DNA from: JAKQDH01 sp029558835
Lineage (GTDB): Bacteria > Planctomycetota > Phycisphaerae > UBA1845
DNA: 64,000 bases
NCBI GenBank assembly: GCA_035356615.1
Contig: DAOQSN010000029.1
Location: 1 to 64,000 of the forward strand
Direction: 5' to 3'
The notes beneath the pieces are model-generated. The model did not search any database. It saw nothing but the letters and a program-made list of their open reading frames with translations, and was not told the origin of the DNA. The translations under genes and the position numbers were made by a program. This document shows positions 1 through 8,602 of this stretch, in pieces (position 1 is the stretch's first letter; each line of letters opens with the position of its first letter).

Positions 1-159
1 TGCGAGCCGCCGCGGCGGCGAGAACGCCGCAGATTAAGTTAACGCTTATAGGGCACTGCCCACCACGGGAAGGACGGATTTCGAACCGCCCATGAAGGTA
101 ATCCCGCAGGGATAACGGATCGCCGATGAGGGTGATCCGACAGCAAGAGGAGAATCGTC

Positions 160-1287
160 ATGTCTGCGACTATACGAAGTGCTCTGACCGTTGTGAGCCT
201 GAGCCTCGGGCTGCTGTGGCTTTCGGGCTGCAAGCGAGAGACCCCGCAGCCGCCAGCGCCTGCCGAGCCGCCGGCGGCCGCTGCCCCGGCGACCACTCAG
301 CCTCCGGCAACCAAGGACGTCAGTGACGCAGAAAGGGAAACCACCGGTGAAGATAAGGCGGACGTCAGGAAAGAGGAACCCGTCAAGGAGGCTGCCGCTG
401 AGCCCGGCAAGGCCGGGGGGCCCCAGCCCACCCACGTCTTCACCATCGGCATGAGTCAGTGCAACCTCGGGGAGCCGTGGCGTCAGCAGATGAACGCGGA
501 CGTGCGCGACGCGGCCGCCAGGCACGAGAACCTCAAGGTGGTGTTCAAGGATGCCCAGAATGACACGCTCAAGCAGCGGGCGCACCTCGAGGAGTACGTC
601 AGCGCCGGTGTGAACCTCATTATCGTCAGCCCGAAGGAAGCGGCGCCGCTGACCGAGCCGATCGGCCGGGCCATCGACGCCGGTATTCCGGTGATCGTGC
701 TCGATCGGCGCATCCTCGGCGACAAGTACACCTGCTTCATCGGCGCGGACAACAAGCTCATCGGGCGCGAGGCCGGCAAGTGGATCGCCCGGAAGCTGGG
801 CGGCAAGGGCAAGGTCGTGGAACTTAAGGGTTTGATGACCTCCACGCCCGGTCAGGACCGCCACAGCGGCTTCCGGGAGGGTATTGCCGGCAGCGAGATC
901 GAGATCATCTTCGAGGCGGACATGAAGTGGCTGGAGCCGGACGCCCGCAAGGAGATGGAATCCGCGCTGGCGCGCTTTGACAAGATCGATCTGGTGTATG
1001 CCCACAACGATCCCGGTGCGCACGGGGCGTACCTGGCCGCGGAGGCCACCGGGCGGGCGGACACCATTATGTTCGTCGGTATCGACGCCCTGCCGCACGA
1101 AGGCGTCATGTACGTCAAGCAGGGCGTCCTTGATGCCACGTTCCAGTATCCCACCGGTGGCAGAGAGGCCATCGACGTTGCCCTGAAGGTTCTGGCCGGC
1201 GAGCAGGTACCCAAGGAGATCACCCTCGGCTCGCGCCTTTTCACCAAGGAAAACGTCGACTCCGGCGGCGTGGCGATCGGAGGCTAA
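160..1287 (+). CDS. Periplasmic sugar-type substrate-binding lipoprotein of an ABC transporter
   Basis: This 375-residue protein looks like a Peripl_BP_4 (RbsB/LacI-fold) solute receptor that would deliver a sugar-like ligand to an ABC importer. The N-terminus is a lipoprotein signal with lipobox LSGC and lipidated Cys24. A Pro/Ala then Lys/Glu-rich linker of about 65 residues follows, as expected for tethering to a membrane. The binding fold starts near residue 92 (IGMSQCNLGEPWRQQMNAD) and ends with the typical GIDALPHEGVMYVKQG and YPTGGREAIDVALKVL elements. An AGGAG box lies 6 bases before the ATG. The permease and ATPase are not in the window, so the ligand cannot be named; ribose- or xylose-type sugars are the usual ones for this family. 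Confidence 0.85.
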   Translation: MSATIRSALTVVSLSLGLLWLSGCKRETPQPPAPAEPPAAAAPATTQPPATKDVSDAERETTGEDKADVRKEEPVKEAAAEPGKAGGPQPTHVFTIGMSQCNLGEPWRQQMNADVRDAAARHENLKVVFKDAQNDTLKQRAHLEEYVSAGVNLIIVSPKEAAPLTEPIGRAIDAGIPVIVLDRRILGDKYTCFIGADNKLIGREAGKWIARKLGGKGKVVELKGLMTSTPGQDRHSGFREGIAGSEIEIIFEADMKWLEPDARKEMESALARFDKIDLVYAHNDPGAHGAYLAAEATGRADTIMFVGIDALPHEGVMYVKQGVLDATFQYPTGGREAIDVALKVLAGEQVPKEITLGSRLFTKENVDSGGVAIGG

Positions 1288-1288
1288 T

Positions 1289-1394
1289 GGGTGCCCCAGG
1301 TCCTGTGGACCTGGGGGACTGATGCCGGGTGGCCCACCTCCTATGGAGCCGGGTGGCCCACCTCCTGTGGAGGTGGGGAACGGATGAAGGTCAC
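1289..1394. repeat. REP/BIME-like block 1 (family A hairpins)
   Basis: This block holds a hairpin CCCCAGGTCC/GGACCTGGGG at 1294-1316 followed by GGACTGATG. A second hairpin, CCCACCTCC/GGAGGTGGG at 1357-1377, is followed by ACGGATGAAGG. A degenerate half copy lies between them. The stretch 1324-1394 is repeated exactly at 1513-1583. It starts right after the stop of the upstream gene and may also act as a transcription or mRNA-end signal. Confidence 0.8.
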
Positions 1395-1466
1395 GGTCAC
1401 TTCGTCGCCTGCCGGCCGACGTGTTTGGACCTGAAGCGGCTGCTTACGATGTCGCCATTGGCGCGG

Positions 1467-1583
1467 CGTTCATCAGGGCCCCAGGTCCCAAGGACCTGGG
1501 CCACCCGATGCGCCGGGTGGCCCACCTCCTATGGAGCCGGGTGGCCCACCTCCTGTGGAGGTGGGGAACGGATGAAGGTCACG
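1467..1583. repeat. REP/BIME-like block 2 (family A hairpins, head-on pair)
   Basis: The block opens with the element in inverted orientation (CGTTCATCAG, then CCCCAGGTCC/GGACCTGGGC) and closes with the CCTCC-type element in direct orientation ending in GGATGAAGG. This opposed pairing is how REP sequences are arranged in BIMEs. It sits immediately upstream of the RAYT gene. Confidence 0.8.
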
Positions 1584-1617
1584 CGCGGTCACGGATCCTC
1601 GAAGGAGCCAGCGCAGC

Positions 1618-2199
1618 ATGCCCTCGCGATTGCGTCGCTACGACGAAGTCGGGCACACCCACTTCTGGACGATCTCCTGCTACCGGCGCTTGCAGTTCTT
1701 CCACGACTTCGCGTTGAGGAAGGTGGTACTGAATGCCCTCGAGCAGATGCGGCGGACCTTTCGCATTTGTCTGATCGGCTACGTCATTATGCCGGAACAC
1801 GTGCACGTAATTGTGTATCCGCATCCAGAAGGTGAGGCGACGCCCGTGAGCGTGGCGAGACTGCTGCAGAGCTTCAAGCAACACGTCGGGGATCACGGCA
1901 AGCAGTACCTGCGCCAGGTGTGGCGGAGTCACGGGTGTCTGTGGTCGCAGCCGCTGCAGGAGTGGGCCCGCGGAGCGTTGGGCAAACAGAGTCTCTGGGA
2001 AACGCGCGGCTACGACTTCAACATCAACCGGCAGGAGACTCTCATCGAGAAGCTCAACTACTGCCACAAGAACCCTCTCACGCGCGGGCTGGTGCAGTCG
2101 CCCGAGCAGTGGGCGTGGAGCAGCTTCCGGTACTACGAAGGAGGCGGCGAGGTGCTGTTGCCGATGGACTGGGATGGGCGCTGGCCCATCGAGTGGTGA
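1618..2199 (+). CDS. REP-associated tyrosine transposase (RAYT, Y1_Tnp/IS200-like)
   Basis: This 193-residue protein has the HUH single-strand transposase signature. PEHVHVIV supplies His61 and His63, and the C-terminal helix KLNYCHKNP supplies the likely catalytic Tyr148. The N-terminal strand HFWTISCYRRLQFF and the tail WSSFRYYEGG are also typical of the family. Length and motifs are intact, so the enzyme could be active. An AAGGAG box precedes the ATG. Unlike true IS200 it has no left and right end elements; it is flanked by REP-like hairpins instead, which is the diagnostic context for RAYTs. Related hairpins at 43.9, 47.9 and 63.8 kb are plausible past substrates. Confidence 0.92.
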   Translation: MPSRLRRYDEVGHTHFWTISCYRRLQFFHDFALRKVVLNALEQMRRTFRICLIGYVIMPEHVHVIVYPHPEGEATPVSVARLLQSFKQHVGDHGKQYLRQVWRSHGCLWSQPLQEWARGALGKQSLWETRGYDFNINRQETLIEKLNYCHKNPLTRGLVQSPEQWAWSSFRYYEGGGEVLLPMDWDGRWPIEW

Positions 2200-2248
2200 A
2201 CGACCCAGCGGGGCGCTCAGCAGTCCGACCCTTGCCCCGCGGGGCCCA

Positions 2249-2353
2249 CGGCGCGGCGTTCATCAGTCCCCCAGGTCCAAAGGACCTGGGCCACCCCCGT
2301 CGGGTGGCCCACCGCGCTTGGGTGGCCCACCTCCTGTGGAGGTGGGGGACGGA
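2249..2353. repeat. REP/BIME-like block 3 (family A hairpins)
   Basis: The block has an inverted element (CGTTCATCAG, then CCCCAGGTCC aaa GGACCTGGGC), a spacer with a partial GGGTGGCCCA unit, and a direct CCTCC/GGAGG hairpin ending in GGACGGATGAAG. It lies just downstream of the RAYT stop codon and has the same arrangement as block 2. Confidence 0.8.
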
Positions 2354-2430
2354 TGAAGCTTGCGCTGATCCGGCTCGCCCCGGGCCGTCGGTGCGCCGGG
2401 GCGGAAGCGAAACCGTGCGGTGTTGCCGCC

Positions 2431-2524
2431 GGCGCGGCGTTCATCAGTCCCCCAGGTCCACAGGACCTGGGCCACCCGTTGCGGACCTGGGCCACCCGTT
2501 GCGGACCTGGGCCACCCCGCCGCG
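2431..2524. repeat. REP/BIME-like block 4 with tandem half-units
   Basis: An inverted family A element (CGTTCATCAG plus a CCCCAGGTCC/GGACCTGGGC hairpin) is followed by tandem half-units GGACCTGGGCCACCC(GTTGC). It ends close to the stop codon of the convergent ruvB gene. Confidence 0.75.
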
Positions 2525-2558
2525 GACAACGGGTTCGCCCGGCCGGGCGACCACGTGC

Positions 2559-3605
2559 TCATCCAAACAGCGTCGGCTCCGTCGAGGTGGGCTCGGGCGC
2601 GGTGCCCTGATACGGCAGGCCGAGGTGCAGGTAGGCCTCGCGGGTGGCGATGCGGCCCTGGCGGGTGCGGATGACGAAGCCGATCTGGAGCAGGTACGGC
2701 TCGACCATGTCTTCGAGCGTGTCGCGTTCGAGGCCCATCGTGGCCGCCAGCGCCTCGATGCCGGCCGGGCCGCCGCTGTACACGCGGATCAGCGTGCCGA
2801 GGAACTGCCGGTCGAGTTCATCGAGCCCGAGTTGGTCGATCTGCTGAATCTCCAGGGCGCGCTCGACCACCGGCGGATTCAACACGCCCTCGGCCCGCAC
2901 CTGCGCGTAGTCGCGCACGCGCTTGAGCAGGCGATTGGCCACCCGCGGCGTGCCGCGACTGCGGGCGGCAATTGTCTCCAGACTCCCGTCCTCCGCTCGC
3001 ACCTCCAGCCGCCGCGCGGAGCGCTGGAGGATCGTCGTCAAGTCGCCGGCCGGGTAGAACTCCAGGTGGTAGCGATGCCCAAACCGGTCGCGCAGGGCGC
3101 CGCTGAGCATCCCCGCCCGCGTCGTCGCGCCGATCAGGGTGAACCGCCGCAGGGCGAAATTCACCATCCGCCCGCTGAGCCCCCCCTCGATGGCAAAATC
3201 AACGCGGAAATCCTCCATGGCCGGGTAGAGGAACTCCTCGACGGCCGTCGGCAGCCGGTGAATCTCGTCGATGAACAGCACGTCGCCCAGTTCGAGGTTC
3301 GTCAGCAGCGCCATCAGGTCGGCCTGCTTCACCAGGGCGGGCCCGGAGGTGATCCGCGGCGGCTTACCGGTCATCTCGCGGGCGATGACGTTGGCGAGCG
3401 TCGTCTTGCCCAGTCCGGGCGGTCCGTCGAGCAGAATGTGTTCGAGCGGCTCGCGGCGCTGCCGGGCGGCCGACATGGCGATGGTAAGTTGCTCGACCAC
3501 CGGCCGCTGGCCCACCAGCTCGCTGAGGCGCTGCGGGCGCAGACTGGCGTCGATCGGCTCATCCTCCTGCCGCGAAGCCCCGGAAAGAACACGATCCCTG
3601 GCCAT
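2559..3605 (-). CDS. ruvB: Holliday junction branch-migration ATPase RuvB
   Basis: RuvB is the hexameric motor that, with RuvA, drives branch migration of Holliday junctions. The 348-residue protein has Walker A GPPGLGKT (61-68), Walker B FIDEIH with Asp113-Glu114, a sensor GATTRAG and an arginine-finger segment RDRFG. The C-terminal winged-helix domain ends in EAYLHLGLPY. The reading frame stays open further upstream, but that extension would run through tRNA-Ser at 3798-3884. The ATG at 3605, giving MARDRVLSG, matches where RuvB proteins begin and is chosen here, although no strong Shine-Dalgarno sequence precedes it. ruvA and ruvC are not adjacent. Confidence 0.95.
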   Translation of the reverse strand: MARDRVLSGASRQEDEPIDASLRPQRLSELVGQRPVVEQLTIAMSAARQRREPLEHILLDGPPGLGKTTLANVIAREMTGKPPRITSGPALVKQADLMALLTNLELGDVLFIDEIHRLPTAVEEFLYPAMEDFRVDFAIEGGLSGRMVNFALRRFTLIGATTRAGMLSGALRDRFGHRYHLEFYPAGDLTTILQRSARRLEVRAEDGSLETIAARSRGTPRVANRLLKRVRDYAQVRAEGVLNPPVVERALEIQQIDQLGLDELDRQFLGTLIRVYSGGPAGIEALAATMGLERDTLEDMVEPYLLQIGFVIRTRQGRIATREAYLHLGLPYQGTAPEPTSTEPTLFG

Positions 3606-3797
3606 GCCCAACCACTGCGCCGCAACCTGTGTCCCGCTGCCGCCCTCCCCCGCGGGCGACGCATAGCCGCCCCGTACGCTGACGGCTCCGATTGCAGTGT
3701 GTCGCCCGTCAGTTTCCCCGGGGCGCGAAGCTGCTTTGCCCCGCAGGTCGCTCGCTGCCACGGGGGCAAGAGCCTGCCAGAACCTCGTCGGCACAAA

Positions 3798-3884
<87 letters not shown>

Positions 3885-4519
3885 AACTTACCCACGGGTC
3901 CACGCTGCTGTGTGACCGGTGGGGCGGCTTGCGGCACGCACCCGGCCCGCGGTGGTGGCTTGCCACCCGTTGAGCCACGGACGCGGTTACCGGAAACCGC
4001 GGCGGGTACTATAGGGGCTGGGCGCGCTGGTGACCAGCGCTGGGGCTGATGCGGGCAGCGCGGCCCGGCGTACACGACCGTCTCTGCGATGGCTTTGGTC
4101 TAGCGGCCGGGCCCCCGGGCTCCCGGAGGTGCGAGCCGGACGGCGGGCGGCTCGCTCTCGGTGGTCCGCGCGAGTCGTCGGTCGCGGATCGCCCGGGCGT
4201 GGGTGCCGCAGCAGTCATGCCCCCGGGCCACATTCCCGGACGTCGGGGCCGGCGAGGCCGTTTCCGCCCCGGAATAAGCAGTTCGATGGACCCTCGCGGG
4301 GGTGGGTTACGCCGGCTCGGCCAGAGGACGCACCCCGTCGGAAAAAATAATCGTAAGTCCTTTATTCAGAGTTGTTTACGTGCAACCCCGATAAGGGCGC
4401 GAACCACCGGACACCAACGCGTGTCCTATACTGTAGACGGAGCGCTGCGCCTGTAGGGACAGTGTCTCCGGCGCGGACGCGAGGTCCGCGGTGGTGCGAG
4501 GCAGCAAAAGGAGATCGCC
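3885..4519. other. Intergenic, no gene recognised; possible promoter before the small lipoprotein
   Basis: Nothing in this GC-rich stretch resembles a known protein or RNA gene. A locally AT-rich patch near 4345-4376 and a TATACT hexamer at 4427-4432 could belong to a promoter for the gene at 4520, but no convincing -35 box is present, so the call is weak. Confidence 0.3.
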
Positions 4520-4735
4520 ATGAGTCGGGCAATCTACACCCTTGCGGCTGCGGTCATCGCCTGCTTCCTGCTCAGCAGTCTCAGCGGGTGCGATGCCGAC
4601 CTGCTCTACCCGGTGCCGGGCTACTACAACGCCGGCGGGTATGAGTTGCTCGGCAAGTCCCCAGCGATGGGGTTCAAGCACCGGCACGACGCCCTGGGGG
4701 TGGAGGTGGCGGGCGGGCAGGGCGATGCCGAGTAG
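4520..4735 (+). CDS. Small lipoprotein of unknown function
   Basis: This 71-residue protein has a clear lipoprotein signal: a hydrophobic segment AAAVIACFLLSSL followed by lipobox LSGC. A short mature part (DADLLYPVPGYYNAGG...) ends in an acidic tail. A strong AAAAGGAG box lies 7 bases before the ATG. The family is not recognised. The mature peptide is too short for an enzyme, so an envelope structural or anchoring role is possible but not shown. Confidence 0.65.
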   Translation: MSRAIYTLAAAVIACFLLSSLSGCDADLLYPVPGYYNAGGYELLGKSPAMGFKHRHDALGVEVAGGQGDAE

Positions 4736-4874
4736 GGGGAGATGATGTCGCCTTCTGAACGGGGAGGGGAGGCGACAGGCGGACGGGCTCAGCGACGCGG
4801 GCCTACCCCGGCACCGCGAAGGCAGCCCGAAGCATCCGCCGGGCGAAGGGAGAGGTGCGAGAGGAGGGCTGGCC

Positions 4875-6596
4875 ATGGCCCTGGTTGGCGCGGACACCAC
4901 CTGCAAGCGCGAGCGGGCGTTGCTCGTGATCCGGGAGCGCGGCGGGATTGAGTATCTGGCAACCCATGCCGATGCGGACGCTACCCGCGACGTTCTCGAG
5001 CTCCTGGTTTTGAACGAAATGCCCGACCGTGCCCCCCACGAGGGGACCGACGGTCTTCCGGACAGTGATACCGCCTTTGTGCGGCGGGTGTGCGGCAAGC
5101 TGGCGTGCGACCTGCGTTTTCTGCTCGACGTCGAGTGGACCCAGACCAGGAAAGAGGACTACTTCATCCAGACCATCAATAAGCGCTGCCGCCAGACGCA
5201 GCGCGAGCGGGAAGGACGCTACGATGCCCTCGCGCCGCGGGCCGCAGGCCTGCTCGGCGCGGTGGAGGATCGCCGGTCCTCCCCGGAACCCGAGACCGAA
5301 GCGAAGGCCGAGCCGCGCCCGGTGTGGTGGAACACCCTGCAGTCGGCCGTGCTGTCACGGCGGGAGCGCCTGGCCCCGTTGCTGGCCCTGTACGAGAAGC
5401 AGCCCGAGGAGGGCGAGGCTCTGCTCAATGGCCGCGGACGCTTTGACATCCACAAGGTTGCCCGGCAGTTCGGGTGGACCCGTCGGGAGACACGCCTGCT
5501 CCTGACCCAACTGAAGCGGGAGATTGGGAAGGTAAGACCGATGGTTCCCCGTTCGTTCCGCGACCTGTGCAATCGGCTGGCCAAGCTGGCCTCCACCTCC
5601 TTCGAGGGGCTGGCGGACGTCGAGTTCCGCCGCGAGTTGTTCGACCTCAGCCGGTCGCTGGCCACCAGCTTCGATCCTGCCAACGTGGACGCCCGGTCCG
5701 TGCGGAGACTGCGGAAGTCCGACTTTGACGCGGCCGTCGATCTGCTCATCGACGAGTGGCAGGTTTCCCCGCTGCCGCAGCAGCGCAGCATCCTGGACCG
5801 CCTGCGGCAGAGCATCTTCGAGGTGCGAGAGGCTCTGGAGCGCGGCGAGGTCGAGCGGGCCTTCGGTGCCAGTCCGCGGCTGGTGCTCGATGCCGCCTGC
5901 GTGCAGCACCATCTGAGCTCGGCGCGGTTGCAGGTCTTGCTGGCCTACTCCTACTTCCTCCGCGTCGCCGGGCTCTACGACGCCTACCTCCGGGCCAATG
6001 AAGCGATCCTCAGGCGATGCGAGGTGATCGTCCGGCAGAAGGGCCCCGCCGTACTGGACCACGACCCCGAGTTCGAGAGCGGGGAGACCCTCCGCCGCGT
6101 ACGCACCTATGCCGCCACCAACATCCTCGTGTGCCTGTTCAACTACAAGTACACGACGGCGCCCAGTGAGCGATTCCAGGTCAAGGATTATGACGCGGTG
6201 GTTTCGCTGATCGGGCGTTTCCGGGAAGTGCTGGCCGACGACCCGCAGGCGGAGTTCATCCACGATGAGCTGCTGGTGCTGCTCAGCCACGTGGTCCGGG
6301 CCGCCTACAACCTGCACCGCACTGCCAAGGGTGACGCCCAGAAGGAGCACTGGCGCGCCGAACGCGACCGGCGCCGGCAAGAACTGCTGGAGCTGATCGA
6401 GGCGAAATTCGTTACGCCGTCCGACCCGCGCGCCAGCGCCCGGTGCCTGATCGACGGCACACTCAGCGCGGCCGAGGGCTTCGCCGCGGACCGGACCCTC
6501 GACACCGTCGAGGAGGTGCTCCACGCCCGACCGGCCATCGTCGGCGAGCTGCGGGCGGAGCGGCTGGCCATGGTGATGCCGCGGCTCGATCAGTGA
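4875..6596 (+). CDS. Unknown 573-residue cytoplasmic protein
   Basis: No family is recognised. The protein has no signal peptide or membrane segment and appears mostly alpha-helical. Residues 1-60 (RERALLVIRERGGIEYLATHADADATRDVLELL) look like a small alpha/beta unit. Residues 80-110 are Arg/Lys-rich, and residues 200-560 form long helices of roughly TPR-like spacing. KVARQFGWTRRETRLLLTQLKREIG near residue 195 resembles a helix-turn-helix, so nucleic-acid binding is conceivable. A GGAGG box lies 8 bases before the ATG. It is flanked by intergenic DNA on both sides and is probably monocistronic. Confidence 0.7.
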   Translation: MALVGADTTCKRERALLVIRERGGIEYLATHADADATRDVLELLVLNEMPDRAPHEGTDGLPDSDTAFVRRVCGKLACDLRFLLDVEWTQTRKEDYFIQTINKRCRQTQREREGRYDALAPRAAGLLGAVEDRRSSPEPETEAKAEPRPVWWNTLQSAVLSRRERLAPLLALYEKQPEEGEALLNGRGRFDIHKVARQFGWTRRETRLLLTQLKREIGKVRPMVPRSFRDLCNRLAKLASTSFEGLADVEFRRELFDLSRSLATSFDPANVDARSVRRLRKSDFDAAVDLLIDEWQVSPLPQQRSILDRLRQSIFEVREALERGEVERAFGASPRLVLDAACVQHHLSSARLQVLLAYSYFLRVAGLYDAYLRANEAILRRCEVIVRQKGPAVLDHDPEFESGETLRRVRTYAATNILVCLFNYKYTTAPSERFQVKDYDAVVSLIGRFREVLADDPQAEFIHDELLVLLSHVVRAAYNLHRTAKGDAQKEHWRAERDRRRQELLELIEAKFVTPSDPRASARCLIDGTLSAAEGFAADRTLDTVEEVLHARPAIVGELRAERLAMVMPRLDQ

Positions 6597-6675
6597 GACG
6601 ATGGGGCGCCGTCCGCTGCTACGCTACCGATCCTCCCGTTACCGATGACCTGGGGCGATTCCGCGACCATCGAGC

Positions 6676-6693
6676 CGCGGGCTTCAGCCCGCG
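6676..6693. repeat. Palindrome CGCGGGCT-N2-AGCCCGCG (copy 1)
   Basis: An 8-bp perfect inverted repeat with a two-base loop, flanked by CGAGC. A second copy, in the other orientation, is at 61500-61517 and carries GCTCG on the opposite side. The rest of 6597-6841 holds no gene that I can support. Confidence 0.6.
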
Positions 6694-6841
6694 CGGTGCT
6701 TGCATGCGCTGAACGCCGCCTGATGGTGCCCGGCTCGGGGAAATGACGTCCCCGGGGCGTGTGTCCGGGCATGGTGCCCTCGTGGCCGCACGCGATGGCG
6801 GGGGTTCTTGCGCCGGCGGTGGTGAGAACCTGGTGCGGGTT

Positions 6842-7867
6842 TCAGGTGCCTGGCGTCGCACGCGGAGCGCTTTCGGGATTCGCGCGGGGCTCGCTGCGGG
6901 CGCGCTCCCGCAGGACGTCGAGCGTGTCCCGCACCTCGCCCGCCATCCGTGAGTTGGGAAACTCCCGCACGAGTTCCAGCCCGCTCTCCAGCGCGTCCTG
7001 CCAGCGCCGCTCGCTAACGGCGAAACGGAACTGCACGCCCAGTTGCAGCAGCTTCTCCTTGAACACGTGGCGGGCCGCGTCGCGCAGGGCCTCTCCCTCG
7101 CCCCCCATCAGGTAGCCGTCGAGGTCCTTCAGAATGTCGATGGCGTGGTCCACGTCGTTACGGCGCACGGCGTCGTCCCACGCTTTCCTCAACTCCTCCT
7201 TACGCTGGGCCCGCAACTCCTGCATCCGCTGCGTCAGGCGGCGGACCTGCGGGTGATCCGGAAAAATCTGACTGAGGCGGTCAATCTCCCCGCGGGCCCG
7301 GTCCCACTCCCACGTGGCGAAGTGCTGCTCGATGAGGGCGCCGGCCTCCGCCATCCTCGTCTCGATCGCCCCCCGGTGGGCCTCGCTCAACTCCCGGCGC
7401 AAGCGGTCCGCCTCTTCCTTGAAGCCGAACCGACGCTCCATCTCGGCCACCAGGCTGACGGCGCTCTCCCAGCGCTCGTTCCGCACGTTCTCGTGGATGG
7501 CGTCGCGCAGGGCGGCCAGTTCCTCGTCCCGGTGGGCAAACGCCTTGGCCGCGTCGGAAATCCGCGTGTTCTCCACCACCGCGTGCAACAGGGCGGTCTG
7601 CTCCGCCAGGTGGTGCTCGAGGTTGCGCAAGTCCTGGGATTGCCGGGTGGCCGCGGACTCAATCGCCGCCAGCAGCGGCGCCACGGTCAGGGCCACCACG
7701 GCGAAGAACACCAGCACCCCGCCGGCCGTCAGCAACCACACGCCCGGCGTATCCCCGTAGCCCAAGGCGCCCAGACCGATGAGCAGGATGCCGCCCAGTA
7801 CCGCCAGGACGCACACCCACCCGTGGAGCTGATGCAATTGCCCGAATCGATCCGCAGGGGTAGGCAT
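6842..7867 (-). CDS. Membrane-anchored coiled-coil/TPR-like protein
   Basis: This 341-residue protein has two adjacent membrane segments near the N-terminus (VCVLAVLGGILLIGLGAL and LLTAGGVLVFFAVVALTVAPLLA). A long cytoplasmic helical region follows: a coiled coil at about 70-110, then repeats of TPR-like character (WESAVSLVAEMERRFG, WDRARGEIDRLSQIFPDHP, VDHAIDILKDLDGYL, WQDALESGLELVREFPNS). TPR-type repeats usually mediate protein-protein contacts, so a membrane-tethered adaptor is the best guess. No enzymatic motif is visible. The tail is Pro/Arg/Ala-rich. Confidence 0.75.
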   Translation of the reverse strand: MPTPADRFGQLHQLHGWVCVLAVLGGILLIGLGALGYGDTPGVWLLTAGGVLVFFAVVALTVAPLLAAIESAATRQSQDLRNLEHHLAEQTALLHAVVENTRISDAAKAFAHRDEELAALRDAIHENVRNERWESAVSLVAEMERRFGFKEEADRLRRELSEAHRGAIETRMAEAGALIEQHFATWEWDRARGEIDRLSQIFPDHPQVRRLTQRMQELRAQRKEELRKAWDDAVRRNDVDHAIDILKDLDGYLMGGEGEALRDAARHVFKEKLLQLGVQFRFAVSERRWQDALESGLELVREFPNSRMAGEVRDTLDVLRERARSEPRANPESAPRATPGT

Positions 7868-8150
7868 GGGTCATTCCTTGGAAAGCCGCACCACCAGCGC
7901 GGGTACCGTGGTCGGGCCCGAGATGGGATACACCGGTGGCCCCCCACACATCACCGCGCCCGACACCTGTCATCCTAGTCGGTGTCCCGTCGTCGTCAAC
8001 CGCGGCCCCGACGCGGGCAACACCCCTGGCGACGGATCGGGCGCTGGCGCACACCGCCACGGGCTGCCTGCCTGGGCAACCTCAGCGGTCTCCCCAGCCC
8101 GCTGGGCAGCCGCGGAGGGTGCCGGGCGTCGCTGTGTCCGCGGCCGGAGG

Positions 8151-8366
8151 TCAGGCGGCCTCCAGGACCGGAACATCGTCCTCGTCGGTCTGCGTCGCCT
8201 GCCGCTGTTGGTCAGCCAGCCGCTTGGCTTGCAGCCGCCGCTGTTTCTGTTCCAGCCGACGCAAGAGGACCGTCGAGTGGGCCACGTCGTCCGCCACCAG
8301 CCGCAGGAACAGCAGGCATCCGGCAGCGCAGGCCACGACCGTCGTCAAGAACTCCCACCCGATCAT
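8151..8366 (-). CDS. Small single-pass membrane protein with coiled-coil tail
   Basis: This 71-residue protein has one N-terminal membrane helix (FLTTVVACAAGCLLFLRLVA). A charged helix of heptad character (LLRRLEQKQRRLQAKRLADQQRQ) and an acidic end follow. It shares strand and topology with the larger coiled-coil membrane protein just downstream (6842-7867), and the two may work together. The ribosome-binding site is weak, so its status as a gene is moderately supported. Confidence 0.5.
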   Translation of the reverse strand: MIGWEFLTTVVACAAGCLLFLRLVADDVAHSTVLLRRLEQKQRRLQAKRLADQQRQATQTDEDDVPVLEAA

Positions 8367-8602
8367 CGGTGCTGGACCCCCTGTTCAGGGGGTGTATCGG
8401 CAGGCAGGTGGGGCGGTTTCGGGTCTGATGCACGAAGAGCGCCGGCGGGACGCGGTTATCGGGCCGGCGCGGCGGGCTTGTCGGCCCGGCGCGGGCGGTG
8501 CACGACTTTGCCGACCGCGAGCGGCGGGCGCGAGGGGCTGCACGTCCACTGCTATGCCCTAGGCGACGGTCAGCTCGCGTCTGAGAGCCGGATCCGGGCC
8601 AA

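Larger units (their letters stand above)
1467..2353 (+). mobile_element. RAYT gene bracketed by REP/BIME-like blocks
   Basis: The transposase gene at 1618-2199 is flanked on both sides by blocks of the same hairpin family (1467-1583 and 2249-2353). Each flank has an inverted GGTCC-type element on its left and a direct CCTCC-type element on its right. This is the usual layout around REP-associated tyrosine transposases, which are held to mobilise REP/BIME sequences. The outer limits are inferred from where the repeats stop. Confidence 0.75.

Noticed and set aside
1289..2524. CRISPR array
   Set aside because: Repeats are palindromic, in opposed orientations, variable in spacing and flank a RAYT gene. 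There are no uniform spacers or cas genes.
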